Both the position numbers and the translations under genes were made by a program. Of a DNA stretch of 57,332 nucleotides, positions 26,135 through 35,381 are shown in pieces. Where the stretch lies: the NCBI GenBank assembly GCA_937996725.1, contig CALKUR010000141.1, forward strand, positions 1-57,332, read 5' to 3'. The notes under the pieces are model-generated. The model did no database searches. It saw only the letters and a list, made by a program, of their open reading frames with translations, and was not told the origin of the DNA. This DNA comes from an uncultured Dechloromonas sp. Lineage in GTDB: Bacteria; Pseudomonadota; Gammaproteobacteria; Burkholderiales; Rhodocyclaceae. Every line of letters begins with the position of its first letter. Positions within the stretch are counted from its first letter, which is position 1.

Positions 26135-27309
26135 CCCCCAGCGATATCGACCGCGAACTGGCGCAGCTGGACGCCGCTTTTCTAAAGCGGGTACGGCGCA
26201 CACCTAGCAACGCCTGCGGCCCGGAGATCGTGTTGGATGGCCGCCCGCTGGTGGCCTTTGCCAGCAACGACTATCTCGGCCTCGCCAACGACTCGGCCCT
26301 CAAGCAAGGGGCGATTGAGGCCATTGAAAAATGGGGCGTCGGTGCCGGCGCTTCGCAGCTGGTGAGTGGCCGACTCGGTATTTTCGAAGTACTGGAACAG
26401 CGTATTGCTGAATTCGCGCAACGCGACGCCGCCTTATTCTTTCCCTCCGGCTTTCAGGCCAACCTGGGTGTACTCACCGCACTGGCAGATCGCCATGACG
26501 TCATCTTCGCCGACCGCGTGAATCACGCCTCGCTGATTGATGGTGCGTTGCTATCCCGCGCACATCACGTACGCTATCAACACGTGGATCTGGCTGATCT
26601 GGAACATAAGCTGAAGACCACGCCTGTGGGTGACGGCGGCACGCGACTCATCGTTACCGATAGTGTATTCAGCATGGATGGCGATGAAGCGCCGCTACAG
26701 GCACTGATGGCTCTGGCTGAGCAATATGACGCCTGGCTGATCGTTGATGATGCCCATGGCTTAGGTGTACTCGGCCCCCAAGGCCGCGGCAGCATTGCTG
26801 ATGCTGGCCTACCACCGCATCCACGCCTGATCATGATCGGCACCTTGGGCAAAGCGGCCGGCGTTTCCGGTGCTTTTGTCGCGGCTGAGGCAAACGTCAT
26901 CGAATGGTTGATCCAGCGTGCGCGGAGTTATATCTACACCACCGGTGCCAGCCCGATGGTCGCCGGAGCTTTACTCGCATCCATCGACCAGATCTTGCAG
27001 GGTGGCGAACGCCGTGCACAGTTGCAAGGGCACATCGCGCAACTGCGCCTAGGCATTGATGGACTGAAGCTCTCGTTTGAACTGGTGCCTTCGCGCACCG
27101 GCATCCAGGCACTGGTGATCGGTGACAACGCAAAAACCTTAGCCGTATCTGCCAGCCTGCTGGAACAAGGCTACTGGGTGCCGGCCATCCGGCCGCCGAC
27201 CGTACCGGCAGGTACAGCACGTTTACGCATCTCGCTCTCGGCAGCCCATACCGATGCGCATATTGCCGGGCTGCTCAATGCCCTCGCCACAGCAGCGCAG
27301 GCGGCATGA
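26131..27309 (+). CDS. bioF: 8-amino-7-oxononanoate synthase
   Basis: A PLP enzyme joining pimeloyl-ACP (or -CoA) with L-alanine to give KAPA. It has 392 residues with FASNDYLGLA (43-52), GAGASQLVSG (71-80), DDAHGLGVLGPQGRG (206-220) and PLP lysine K241 in GTLGKAAGVSGAF. It overlaps bioA at the 5' end and bioH at the 3' end by ATGA. Confidence 0.96.
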   Translation: MTPSDIDRELAQLDAAFLKRVRRTPSNACGPEIVLDGRPLVAFASNDYLGLANDSALKQGAIEAIEKWGVGAGASQLVSGRLGIFEVLEQRIAEFAQRDAALFFPSGFQANLGVLTALADRHDVIFADRVNHASLIDGALLSRAHHVRYQHVDLADLEHKLKTTPVGDGGTRLIVTDSVFSMDGDEAPLQALMALAEQYDAWLIVDDAHGLGVLGPQGRGSIADAGLPPHPRLIMIGTLGKAAGVSGAFVAAEANVIEWLIQRARSYIYTTGASPMVAGALLASIDQILQGGERRAQLQGHIAQLRLGIDGLKLSFELVPSRTGIQALVIGDNAKTLAVSASLLEQGYWVPAIRPPTVPAGTARLRISLSAAHTDAHIAGLLNALATAAQAA

Positions 27310-28034
27310 ACACACCCATCATCTTGCTCCATGGCTGGGGCTTTACGCCTGACATCTGGACACCCGTCGTTAATGCCCTGGCACAGCGTGGACTTGATCG
27401 CGCGCGTATCGCCGTACCCGCATTGCCACTACAAACCGGCGAGCTGTCTCACAGCATCCACGCTTTAAGCGCGCTGATACCGGAACGTGCGCACATCGTC
27501 GGGTGGTCTCTGGGGGGTGAGCTGGCTTTAGCCTTTGCCAACCAGCAACCGGCACGCATCGCTTCGCTCACGCTCATTGCCAGCACGCCCTGTTTCATGA
27601 ATCGCCATGACTGGTTGCTGGGCCAGCCCGAATCGCTCCTTGATGATTTCGATCAACGCCTGGCTGATAACCCAGCCGCGTTGCTGAAGCGCTTCTCGAT
27701 GCTGATCCGCCATGGTGATGCTAACGCCAGCCGTGATCGCGTGTTCTCCGACACACTTGCACAAGCCTATGAATCTGATTCGATCAAACTCGCTAACGGC
27801 TTACGATTGTTACGCAGTATCGATCTGCGACCCAGCATGAACGCCGGCGCGGCCGCTACCCTACTCATCCATGGCACTCAGGATGCCGTCGTACCGATGG
27901 CTGCGGCAGATTGGTTAGCCCGACACACCGGAGCCACCCTCCACAGCATCGACGGCGCGAGCCATGCACTGCCGTTGACCCATGCGCCGCAGATCGCCGA
28001 CCAACTGCACCCATTGATTGAGCAGCGCGCATGA
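27306..28034 (+). CDS. bioH: pimeloyl-ACP methyl ester carboxylesterase
   Basis: An alpha/beta hydrolase that removes the methyl ester from pimeloyl-ACP and so ends chain extension. It has 242 residues with HGWGFTPDIW, nucleophile S68 in GWSLGGELA, the acid in IHGTQDAVVP and histidine in GASHALPLTH. In E. coli bioH lies apart from the bio operon; here it is between bioF and bioC with four-base overlaps on both sides, which supports the assignment. Confidence 0.93.
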   Translation: MNTPIILLHGWGFTPDIWTPVVNALAQRGLDRARIAVPALPLQTGELSHSIHALSALIPERAHIVGWSLGGELALAFANQQPARIASLTLIASTPCFMNRHDWLLGQPESLLDDFDQRLADNPAALLKRFSMLIRHGDANASRDRVFSDTLAQAYESDSIKLANGLRLLRSIDLRPSMNAGAAATLLIHGTQDAVVPMAAADWLARHTGATLHSIDGASHALPLTHAPQIADQLHPLIEQRA

Positions 28035-28807
28035 GCAAACACGCTATCCGCCAAAGCTTTAATCGGGCTGCCAGCGTTTACGAGGCCAGCGCACGCCTGC
28101 AACAGCAGGTAGCAGATCAATTGATTCAGGATATCCATGCAGCACTCTCCCCTGACTTTAAGGGCCGCATTCTGGATGCCGGTTGCGGCACCGGTTATTG
28201 CCTGAACCAGCTGCATCGCCTCTGCCCGAACGCCACCCTGCTCGGCATCGACTTTGCGGAAGCGATGCTCACGCAGAATACACGCGCAACGCATGCGCTC
28301 GCCATTAACGGCGACCTGCAGCATTTGCCGCTAGCCGACGCGTCGATTGATCTCTATGTCTCCAGCCTCGCCTGGCAATGGTGCGATCTGCAAAGCGCGC
28401 TCGATGAGGCCACGCGCGTCCTCAAACCGGGCGCTAGCCTCTGGCTGACAACGCTGGTCAATGGCACCTTCCACGAAATGGCCACCGCGTTCAGCGCAGC
28501 TGATCTCGCCCCTGCAGCGCACTTACTCGCCATGCCGCAGGAAGCGACAGCGCTTGATACATGCCGCAACAGCGGCATCCCACTGCTCTTTACCCGATGC
28601 CAACCGATCACTACCTGGCACGCCGACTTCAGCACACTGCGCCATTCAATTCGCGGCGTGGGTGCTAATCGCCTGCCGTCGGCGCAGCAGGAACCTCTGG
28701 GTCGCGCCGCCCGCACCCGCCTGATTGAAGCCTACGAAGCGCTGCGCACACCACGCGGCCTACCGCTCACCTACAATGTGCTAACGATTCATGCACAACG
28801 CGGCTGA
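28031..28807 (+). CDS. bioC: malonyl-ACP O-methyltransferase
   Basis: Methylates malonyl-ACP so that the fatty acid synthase can build pimeloyl-ACP. It has 258 residues. The N-terminus VRQ-like segment (AIRQSFNRAASVYEASARLQ) is typical of BioC, followed by the SAM site LDAGCGTGYCL (about 52-62) and LYVSSLAWQWCDL. It overlaps bioH by four bases. It is the first step of the pathway although fourth in gene order. Confidence 0.94.
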   Translation: MSKHAIRQSFNRAASVYEASARLQQQVADQLIQDIHAALSPDFKGRILDAGCGTGYCLNQLHRLCPNATLLGIDFAEAMLTQNTRATHALAINGDLQHLPLADASIDLYVSSLAWQWCDLQSALDEATRVLKPGASLWLTTLVNGTFHEMATAFSAADLAPAAHLLAMPQEATALDTCRNSGIPLLFTRCQPITTWHADFSTLRHSIRGVGANRLPSAQQEPLGRAARTRLIEAYEALRTPRGLPLTYNVLTIHAQRG

Positions 28808-28817
28808 TGAACACGTA

Positions 28818-29477
28818 ATGACCCAGGCCTACTTCATTACCGGCACCGACACCGAAATCGGCAAAACGCACGCCACTTGCGCCCTGCTTGCGCGTGCCAC
28901 ACAGGATGGGTTACGCGCTGTGGCATTGAAACCGGTTGCCGCCGGTACGGATCCCGATGGCGAGAACGACGATGTCCGCCGTCTTATGGCGGCCAGCAAT
29001 GTCGTTCTCGATGCCCGCACCGTGAATCCATGGTTGTTAACGGAGCCCGTTTCGCCACACATCGCTGCGCGTCATGCCGGCACTGAAATTACCTTGTCAC
29101 CGATCATGGCAAGCTTTGATGCTGCCAGCGAACGCGCCGAGCTCGTGCTGGTCGAAGGCGTCGGTGGTTTATGTGCCCCCCTGTCGGAGTCGCTTTCGCA
29201 ACCCGATCTGATCCGAGCACTCAAGATTCCGGTCATTCTGGTGGTCGGGCTACGGCTCGGTTGCCTGAATCACGCGCTACTCACCGTAGCCGCCCTTGAG
29301 CATGCAGGCTGCCATTTGGCCGGTTGGATCGGCAATCAGGTTGACCCGGCCTTCCTGGCACAGTCCGACAATATCGCCACCCTGCACCAACGGATTAACG
29401 CTCCCTGTCTCGGGATACTGCCCTTCGATCCAAACGCCACGCCAGCAAGCCTAGCTTCGGCCATCACCCTCCCGTAA
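28818..29477 (+). CDS. bioD: dethiobiotin synthase
   Basis: Closes the ureido ring of dethiobiotin from DAPA, CO2 and ATP. It has 219 residues from ATG 28818 (MTQAYFITGTDTEIGKT), matching the usual BioD start. An in-frame ATG at 28791 would overlap bioC by 17 bases and add nine residues; neither has a good Shine-Dalgarno. The P-loop is GTDTEIGKT; LKPVAAGTD and LVEGVGGLCAPL are present. It is the last bio gene; bioB is not in the window. Confidence 0.94.
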   Translation: MTQAYFITGTDTEIGKTHATCALLARATQDGLRAVALKPVAAGTDPDGENDDVRRLMAASNVVLDARTVNPWLLTEPVSPHIAARHAGTEITLSPIMASFDAASERAELVLVEGVGGLCAPLSESLSQPDLIRALKIPVILVVGLRLGCLNHALLTVAALEHAGCHLAGWIGNQVDPAFLAQSDNIATLHQRINAPCLGILPFDPNATPASLASAITLP

Positions 29478-29488
29478 GATGCTGATCT

Positions 29489-30025
29489 ATGAAGATTCTG
29501 TTTGACCTACTCCCCATCGTTCTATTTTTCGCCGCATTCAAGCTGGCAGACATCTACGTCGCCACCGCCATCGCCATCGTTGCGACCGCCGCACTGATTG
29601 GTTGGACCTGGCTGAAGACCCGCAAAGTCGATCCCATGCAATGGGTCAGCTTGGGGCTCATCGTGGTATTTGGCGGTGCCACTATCTATCTGCGCGATGA
29701 GACCTTCATCAAGTGGAAGCCGACGATTCTGTACTGGCTATTCGCCAGCGTCTTCTTCGTATCAAACCAGTTCATGAAAAAGAATCTGGTTAAAGCGATG
29801 ATGGGGCAGCAGATCTCATTGCCCAACGCCCTGTGGACACGACTCAATGTCGCCTGGGTGATTTTCTTCAGCGTCATGGGTGCGCTTAATCTCTACGTGG
29901 CCTATCAGTTCGACACGGACACCTGGGTTAGCTTCAAGCTTTTCGGCGGCATGGGTCTCATGCTGCTCTTCGTACTGGCACAAGGTCTCTATATGTCCAG
30001 GCATCTCCCCAAGGAAGGAAACTAA
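29489..30025 (+). CDS. yciB: inner-membrane septation protein YciB
   Basis: A 178-residue inner-membrane protein (YciB/IspZ/septation protein A) with about five hydrophobic segments. It starts MKILFDLLPIVLFF and has the family segment KWKPTILYWLF. In enterobacteria it affects cell envelope and division. It follows bioD by 11 bases and precedes yciI by 2 bases, a pairing common in proteobacteria. Confidence 0.94.
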   Translation: MKILFDLLPIVLFFAAFKLADIYVATAIAIVATAALIGWTWLKTRKVDPMQWVSLGLIVVFGGATIYLRDETFIKWKPTILYWLFASVFFVSNQFMKKNLVKAMMGQQISLPNALWTRLNVAWVIFFSVMGALNLYVAYQFDTDTWVSFKLFGGMGLMLLFVLAQGLYMSRHLPKEGN

Positions 30026-30027
30026 GC

Positions 30028-30330
30028 ATGCTTTATCTGATCGTTGGCGAAGATACGCCGAACTCCCTGGAAAAACGTCTGGCCGTCCGCCCGGAACACG
30101 TGGCACGTCTGCAAGCGTTGCAGGCCGAAGGCCGTTTAGTGCTAGCCGGCCCCCTCCCTGCGGTGGATTCCCCTGATCCCGGCCCGGCTGGCTTCACCGG
30201 TAGTGCCATCGTGGCCGAATTCACCAGCCTGGAAGACGCCAAGACCTGGGCTGAAGCTGACCCCTATGCAACTGCTGGCGTTTACGCCAAGGTGGTCGTT
30301 CGACCATTCAAAAAGGTGCTGCCGGCCTAA
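30028..30330 (+). CDS. yciI: YciI family protein
   Basis: A 100-residue cytoplasmic protein of the YCII fold (dimeric ferredoxin-like). It shows RPEHVARLQALQAEGRLVLAGP and the later DPYATAGVY, matching the conserved histidine and DPY elements. The enzymatic role is not established. AAGGAA precedes the ATG. It ends the run that begins with the DUF2863 gene. Confidence 0.92.
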   Translation: MLYLIVGEDTPNSLEKRLAVRPEHVARLQALQAEGRLVLAGPLPAVDSPDPGPAGFTGSAIVAEFTSLEDAKTWAEADPYATAGVYAKVVVRPFKKVLPA

Positions 30331-30456
30331 GCCTCGCGGATAACGCAAAGATCTGCAAAAGGACTAGCCAAGAATCTCTGCACCCTTTATGCTGCTCAAC
30401 ATGCGCCTGGCGATCCGTTTAGGCGCGCTCTGATTTCAGAACTCCTCGGAAAAAAC

Positions 30457-31254
30457 ATGACATTCAAAGCTCTGCGTTCCAGCACTCTGGCAACTACTCT
30501 GGTGGCTGCCGCTCTCATTACGGCCATGCCCGCTTTCGCCGCCGGCAACGTCGCGACGGTTAACGGGACTGCTATCCCCCAATCGCTGGCCGATGCGCTG
30601 GTCGCTGAGAAAGTCTCGCAAGGTGCACAAGATGGCCCGCAACTCCGTCAGGCCGTACGTGAAGAATTGATCGATCGTGAACTGATCGTTCAAGCCGCCA
30701 AGAAGGCTGGTCTGGATAAGCAGCCGGATGTGCAAACCGCCATTCGCCTCGCCGACCAAGGCGTACTGATCCGCGCCTATCAGATCACCTATGCCCAAAA
30801 GCACGTGCCGTCGGACGCGCAGCTGAAGCAACTCTTTGATCAAACCATGGCCAACATGGGTAAAGAAGAGTTCAAGACCCGTCTGATCGTCGTGCCGACT
30901 CAGGCAGCCGCCAAGGAAGTCACTGCCAAACTCGACTCGGGTGACAGCTTTGAGAGCGTCGCCAAACAATACTCCGTCGGCCCGAACGCCAAAGAAAGCG
31001 GCGGCGAACTGGGCTGGAACCCGATAACTGCTTTCCCGAAACCCGTGGCTGACGCGGTGGTCAAGCTGGGCAAGGGTAAAAACACGCCGGCCATCAGCGC
31101 CGACAACGTCTGGTTCATCGTCCAGTTGGAAGACCGTCGTCCGTTTACACCGCCGAGCTTCGATCAAGCCAAAGCGCAGTTCCGCGAAGCCGTTATTGGT
31201 CAGGAATTCCAACAGGATCTCCAGAAGATGCGCGCCAGCGCCAAGGTCCAGTAA
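30457..31254 (+). CDS. periplasmic PpiC/SurA-like chaperone, parvulin-type
   Basis: A 265-residue secreted protein. The signal peptide is cut after AFA (residue 28), followed by a helical SurA-N-like region with NGTAIP, LREELIDRELI-type sequence and a parvulin domain at about 135-228 (GGELGWNP at 182-189). The two histidines usual in active parvulins are not seen: the first strand reads FKTRLIVV and the last reads NVWFIVQL. It may therefore work as a chaperone rather than a prolyl isomerase. It is a single gene with its own terminator. Confidence 0.87.
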   Translation: MTFKALRSSTLATTLVAAALITAMPAFAAGNVATVNGTAIPQSLADALVAEKVSQGAQDGPQLRQAVREELIDRELIVQAAKKAGLDKQPDVQTAIRLADQGVLIRAYQITYAQKHVPSDAQLKQLFDQTMANMGKEEFKTRLIVVPTQAAAKEVTAKLDSGDSFESVAKQYSVGPNAKESGGELGWNPITAFPKPVADAVVKLGKGKNTPAISADNVWFIVQLEDRRPFTPPSFDQAKAQFREAVIGQEFQQDLQKMRASAKVQ

Positions 31255-31272
31255 GCCGGATCTGACCGCAAC

Positions 31273-31302
31273 AAAAAAGGGAGGCTGCGGCCTCCCTTTT
31301 TT
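31273..31302. terminator. bidirectional rho-independent terminator
   Basis: A 13-base perfect stem (AAAAAAGGGAGGC with GCCTCCCTTTTTT) has a TGCG loop. It has T runs in both directions between the PpiC-like gene (plus) and purL (minus), so it can end both. Confidence 0.93.
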
Positions 31303-31320
31303 GTTGGCGCAATCGCCGGA

Positions 31321-34300
31321 TTAACCCAGCGACTTGCGCGCGTTGCGGAACATACGCAGCCAAGGGCCATCTTCGCCCCAGATTTCGCCGAACTTGCCCG
31401 GATACCACGACATCTGCAGCGTGCGGAATGTGCGTTCCGGATGCGGCATCATGACCGTAAAACGGCCATCCGCCGTCGTAACACCCGCCACGCCCTGTGG
31501 CGAACCGTTGGGATTGAACGGGTAGCGCTCCGTGGCGTTGCCCTGGTTATCGATATAACGCAGCGCGACGAGCGCTTTATCCAGATCCGCGGTATTGGCA
31601 AACTGCGCCCGACCTTCGCCGTGCGACACGATCACCGGCAACTTGCTACCGTGCATACCCGCCATGAAGATCGACGGCGAGTTCGGCACTTCGGCCATGA
31701 CCAGACGTGCTTCGAACTGTTCGCTGAGGTTACGGACAAAACGCGGCCAATGATCAGCACCCGGAATCAGGTCCTGCAGTGTGCTCATCATCTGGCAGCC
31801 GTTACAAACGCCCAGAGCAAAGGTATCGGCACGATGGAAGAACCGGGCAAAACCTTCACGCAGGCGTTCGTTGAAACGGATCGTGCGCGCCCAACCCTGA
31901 CCCGCGCCGAGCACGTCGCCATAAGAGAAGCCGCCACAAGCAGCAAGGCCCGCAAAGTTCTCAAGCGTCACGCGACCGGTGAGCAGATCGCTCATGTGCA
32001 CATCGACCGCTGTAAAACCAGCACGATCAAAGGCGGCGGCCATTTCGACCTGACCATTGACGCCCTGCTCGCGCAGAATGGCCACGCGTGGACGTGTGCC
32101 GCTGGCAATGAAAGGTGCGGCGATGTTTTCAGACGGGTCAAAGGACAGCGCTGCAAACAAACCACGATCGTTGGTGTCGAGAATACGGTCGTATTCAGAC
32201 TGCGCACAGGCTGGGTTATCACGCAGCGACTGAATGCGGAACGAGGTTTCAGACCAGGCGCGTTGCAGTTCAACACGCGGCTCGGCAAAGGCGGTTTTGC
32301 CCAAATGCGAAACGCGGATCTCGTCAGTCTGGTTCGGGTAACCGATCACTTCGGAGTAACGCGATAGACCGTGCGTGCGCAGACGTGCCATGACGGCTTC
32401 ACGGTCTGAGCGACGCACTTGAATCACCGCGCCGAGTTCTTCACTGAACAGCACGCGGAGTAATTTTTCGTTACGGCGGCCTTGCAGGATACCCGGCTTC
32501 TTGTCGTAATCCGTGTCTTGATCCATCGGATCGACGCAGAGGATGTCGGCGTTGATGGTGACGCCACAACGCGAGGCAAAGGCCATTTCAGCGGCAGCGG
32601 CAAACAGACCGCCGTCCGAACGATCGTGGTACGCCAACAGCAGGCCGTCTTCGTTGAGCGATTGAATCGCCGCATAGAAGGCCTTCAGTTGCTGCGGATC
32701 ATCAACGTCCGGCGCATCGTCACCGGTGGCGCCGAACACCTGGGCCAGCGCCGAACCGCCGAGACGGTTCTTGCCATTACCCAGATCAATCAGAATCAGT
32801 TCGCTGTCGGCTTCATCGCGATCCAAGGCCGGCGTCAGCGTTTGTACGATATCCGGCACGCGGGCAAAAGCAGTGACGATCAGCGACAGCGGCGATACGA
32901 CCTCTTCGGTTTTGCCGTTCTCATCCCAACGCGTCCGCATCGAGAGCGAATCCTTGCCAACGGGGATGGACACATCCAGTGCCTGGCACAGATCCGACAC
33001 CGCTTTCACGGTATCGAACAGACGCGCGTCTTCACCCGGGGCACCGGCAGCAGCCATCCAATTGGCGGAGAGTTTGATATCAGCCATGGTAGCCACACGA
33101 GCTGCGGCTAGATTGGTCAGCGCTTCACCCACCGCCATACGACCCGACGCCGGGGCATCCAGCACGGCGACCGGCGTGCGCTCGCCCATGGCGAACGCTT
33201 CACCCAGACGCGTGTTGTAACCCATAGCGGTGACAGCCACATCAGCTACCGGCACCTGCCACGGGCCAACCATCTGGTCACGTGCCGTCAGGCCGCCGAC
33301 ACTTCGGTCGCCAATGGTAATGAGGAACGATTTATCGGCCACGGTCGGCAGACGCATCACACGGTAGGCGGCGTCTTTGAGTTCAACGGCATCCGCATCC
33401 AACGCAACAGCCGCTTCGGCTTCATGCTTGACGTCACGCGTCATGCGCGGCGGCTTGCCAAGCAACGCATGCATCGACATATCGACGGCGTGATTGTTGA
33501 ACAGACTATCGCTGACAATCAGGTGGCCTTCCGCAGTCGCGGTACCAACCACGGCGAATGGGCAGCGCTCACGTTCGCACAGGGCGGCGAAGCGCTCGAT
33601 ATCCTTGGCGGCAATCGCCAGCACATAACGTTCTTGCGCTTCGTTACACCAGAGTTCGGCGGGGCTCATGCCCGGGTCTTCGCTCTGGATCGCACGCAGT
33701 TCAAAACGTGCGCCAACGCCACCCGAGTGGGCGAGTTCCGGCATGGCATTCGACAGACCACCGGCACCGACATCATGCGCCGACAGAATCGGGTTATCGG
33801 CACCCATCTGCCAGCAGCGATCAATCACTTCCTGGGCACGGCGTTCGATTTCCGGGTTGCCGCGTTGTACCGAGGCAAAATCCAGATCAGCCTGGTTGCT
33901 GCCCGAGGCCATCGACGAGGCAGCACCGCCGCCCAGACCGATGAGCATGCCGGGACCGCCGAGTTGCACGAACAAGGTGCCTGGCTCGAAGGTCTCTTGC
34001 TTAAATGACTGCTCGGCCTGAATCGAACCGACACCACCGGCAATCATGATCGGCTTGTGATAACCACGCACGATGTCGCCGACCGGTTGTTCGTAGGTAC
34101 GGAAGTAGCCGGCCAAATTCGGGCGACCGAATTCGTTGTTGAAGGCGGCAGCACCAATCGGGCCTTCGATCATGATGTCCAGCGCGCTGGCGATACGATC
34201 CGGCTTGCTGGCCGGACGCTCCCACGGCTGCTTGGCATCCGGTAGATTCAGGTTAGAGACGGTGAAACCGCAGAGGCCGGCCTTGGGCTTGGAGCCTTTA

Positions 34301-35268
34301 CCCGTTGCACCTTCGTCGCGGATCTCACCACCCGAACCGGTCGCCGCACCTGGGAATGGGGAGATCGCCGTCGGGTGGTTGTGTGTTTCCACCTTGGCCA
34401 GGTAGTGCGTCAGTTCGTTACTAAAGCTGTACGTACCATCGGCACGCGGATAGAAACGCTCGATCTCAGCACCTTCCATGATGGCGGCGTTATCCGAGTA
34501 AGCGACGATCGTACCTTGCGGTGTCTTGTTGTGCGTATCGCGGATCATGCCGAACAGCGACTTGGCTTCGGTCACGCCATCGATAATCCAGTCGGCATTG
34601 AAAATCTTGTGACGACAGTGCTCGGAATTGGCCTGCGCGAACATCATCAGTTCCACATCAGTCGGGTTGCGCCCGGCTTCGGTGAAGATGGCCATGAGGT
34701 ATTCGACTTCGTCGTCCGACAGCGCCAGACCCATATCGCGGTTGGCGGCTTCCAGTGCCGGGCGGCCGCCCGAGACGATGTCTACCGTGGCCAACGGGCG
34801 CGGCGCCACATGGTCAAACAGCGCGTGCGTGGCAGTCACGTTATCGAGCACGGTTTCAATCATGCGATCGTGCAGCAGTGCACCCAATGCAGCACGCTCC
34901 GCGGCCGATGGCGTCTTTTTACCGGCCACAGGTACAAAGCGGGTCACACGTTCAACACGCACCACGTTACCCAAACCGCAGTGCCGCAAAATGTCGGTGG
35001 CTTTCGACGACCACGGCGAAATCGTGCCCAAGCGCGGTGCCACGATGAACGCACCGGCCACATCCGTTGCCGGACCCGTGACTTCCAGCACGGCATTTAA
35101 GCGCTCTGTTTCGGCCCCATCTAGGGCTGCCGAGAGTTCGACCAGATACAGGTGTTCGCTTTCGATCCCAGTGATGGCGGGCCAGGCGGTCTTCAGGCGA
35201 TCCAGGAGACGTTGGGTACGGAATTCGGAGAGCGCGGCAGCGCCACGCAAGGCAATCACAGACGACAT
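31321..35268 (-). CDS. purL: phosphoribosylformylglycinamidine synthase
   Basis: Fourth step of purine synthesis: FGAR to FGAM with glutamine and ATP. It is the large single-chain form (1315 residues; E. coli 1295). It has an N-terminal PurS-like region, two ATP-grasp-like FGAM synthetase halves (ANSEHCRHKIFNADW, VGGPGMLIGLGGGAASSM-like), and a C-terminal glutaminase with nucleophile cysteine in GVCNGCQMMS and histidine in MMPHPERTFR. I choose ATG 35268 (MSSVIALRGAAAL), which matches the usual family start. A perfect -10 hexamer lies 60 bases upstream. Confidence 0.97.
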   Translation of the reverse strand: MSSVIALRGAAALSEFRTQRLLDRLKTAWPAITGIESEHLYLVELSAALDGAETERLNAVLEVTGPATDVAGAFIVAPRLGTISPWSSKATDILRHCGLGNVVRVERVTRFVPVAGKKTPSAAERAALGALLHDRMIETVLDNVTATHALFDHVAPRPLATVDIVSGGRPALEAANRDMGLALSDDEVEYLMAIFTEAGRNPTDVELMMFAQANSEHCRHKIFNADWIIDGVTEAKSLFGMIRDTHNKTPQGTIVAYSDNAAIMEGAEIERFYPRADGTYSFSNELTHYLAKVETHNHPTAISPFPGAATGSGGEIRDEGATGKGSKPKAGLCGFTVSNLNLPDAKQPWERPASKPDRIASALDIMIEGPIGAAAFNNEFGRPNLAGYFRTYEQPVGDIVRGYHKPIMIAGGVGSIQAEQSFKQETFEPGTLFVQLGGPGMLIGLGGGAASSMASGSNQADLDFASVQRGNPEIERRAQEVIDRCWQMGADNPILSAHDVGAGGLSNAMPELAHSGGVGARFELRAIQSEDPGMSPAELWCNEAQERYVLAIAAKDIERFAALCERERCPFAVVGTATAEGHLIVSDSLFNNHAVDMSMHALLGKPPRMTRDVKHEAEAAVALDADAVELKDAAYRVMRLPTVADKSFLITIGDRSVGGLTARDQMVGPWQVPVADVAVTAMGYNTRLGEAFAMGERTPVAVLDAPASGRMAVGEALTNLAAARVATMADIKLSANWMAAAGAPGEDARLFDTVKAVSDLCQALDVSIPVGKDSLSMRTRWDENGKTEEVVSPLSLIVTAFARVPDIVQTLTPALDRDEADSELILIDLGNGKNRLGGSALAQVFGATGDDAPDVDDPQQLKAFYAAIQSLNEDGLLLAYHDRSDGGLFAAAAEMAFASRCGVTINADILCVDPMDQDTDYDKKPGILQGRRNEKLLRVLFSEELGAVIQVRRSDREAVMARLRTHGLSRYSEVIGYPNQTDEIRVSHLGKTAFAEPRVELQRAWSETSFRIQSLRDNPACAQSEYDRILDTNDRGLFAALSFDPSENIAAPFIASGTRPRVAILREQGVNGQVEMAAAFDRAGFTAVDVHMSDLLTGRVTLENFAGLAACGGFSYGDVLGAGQGWARTIRFNERLREGFARFFHRADTFALGVCNGCQMMSTLQDLIPGADHWPRFVRNLSEQFEARLVMAEVPNSPSIFMAGMHGSKLPVIVSHGEGRAQFANTADLDKALVALRYIDNQGNATERYPFNPNGSPQGVAGVTTADGRFTVMMPHPERTFRTLQMSWYPGKFGEIWGEDGPWLRMFRNARKSLG

Positions 35269-35327
35269 GAGCGGAACCCGGAAGCCCGGCGGCAAGGCGC
35301 CGGAAAATGACAGAAAGCAAAGGGTGA

Positions 35328-35333
35328 ATTATA
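35328..35333 (-). promoter_or_regulatory. -10 element of purL
   Basis: TATAAT on the minus strand in the 113-base gap between purL and the divergent deacetylase gene. It would give a leader of about 53 bases. No good -35 lies 16-18 bases upstream, so an activator may help or this may be chance. Confidence 0.5.
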
Positions 35334-35381
35334 CGCTCCGGTGGCCGCCAAAATGGCTTTTTCCGTGGTCAAATCCTGCCC

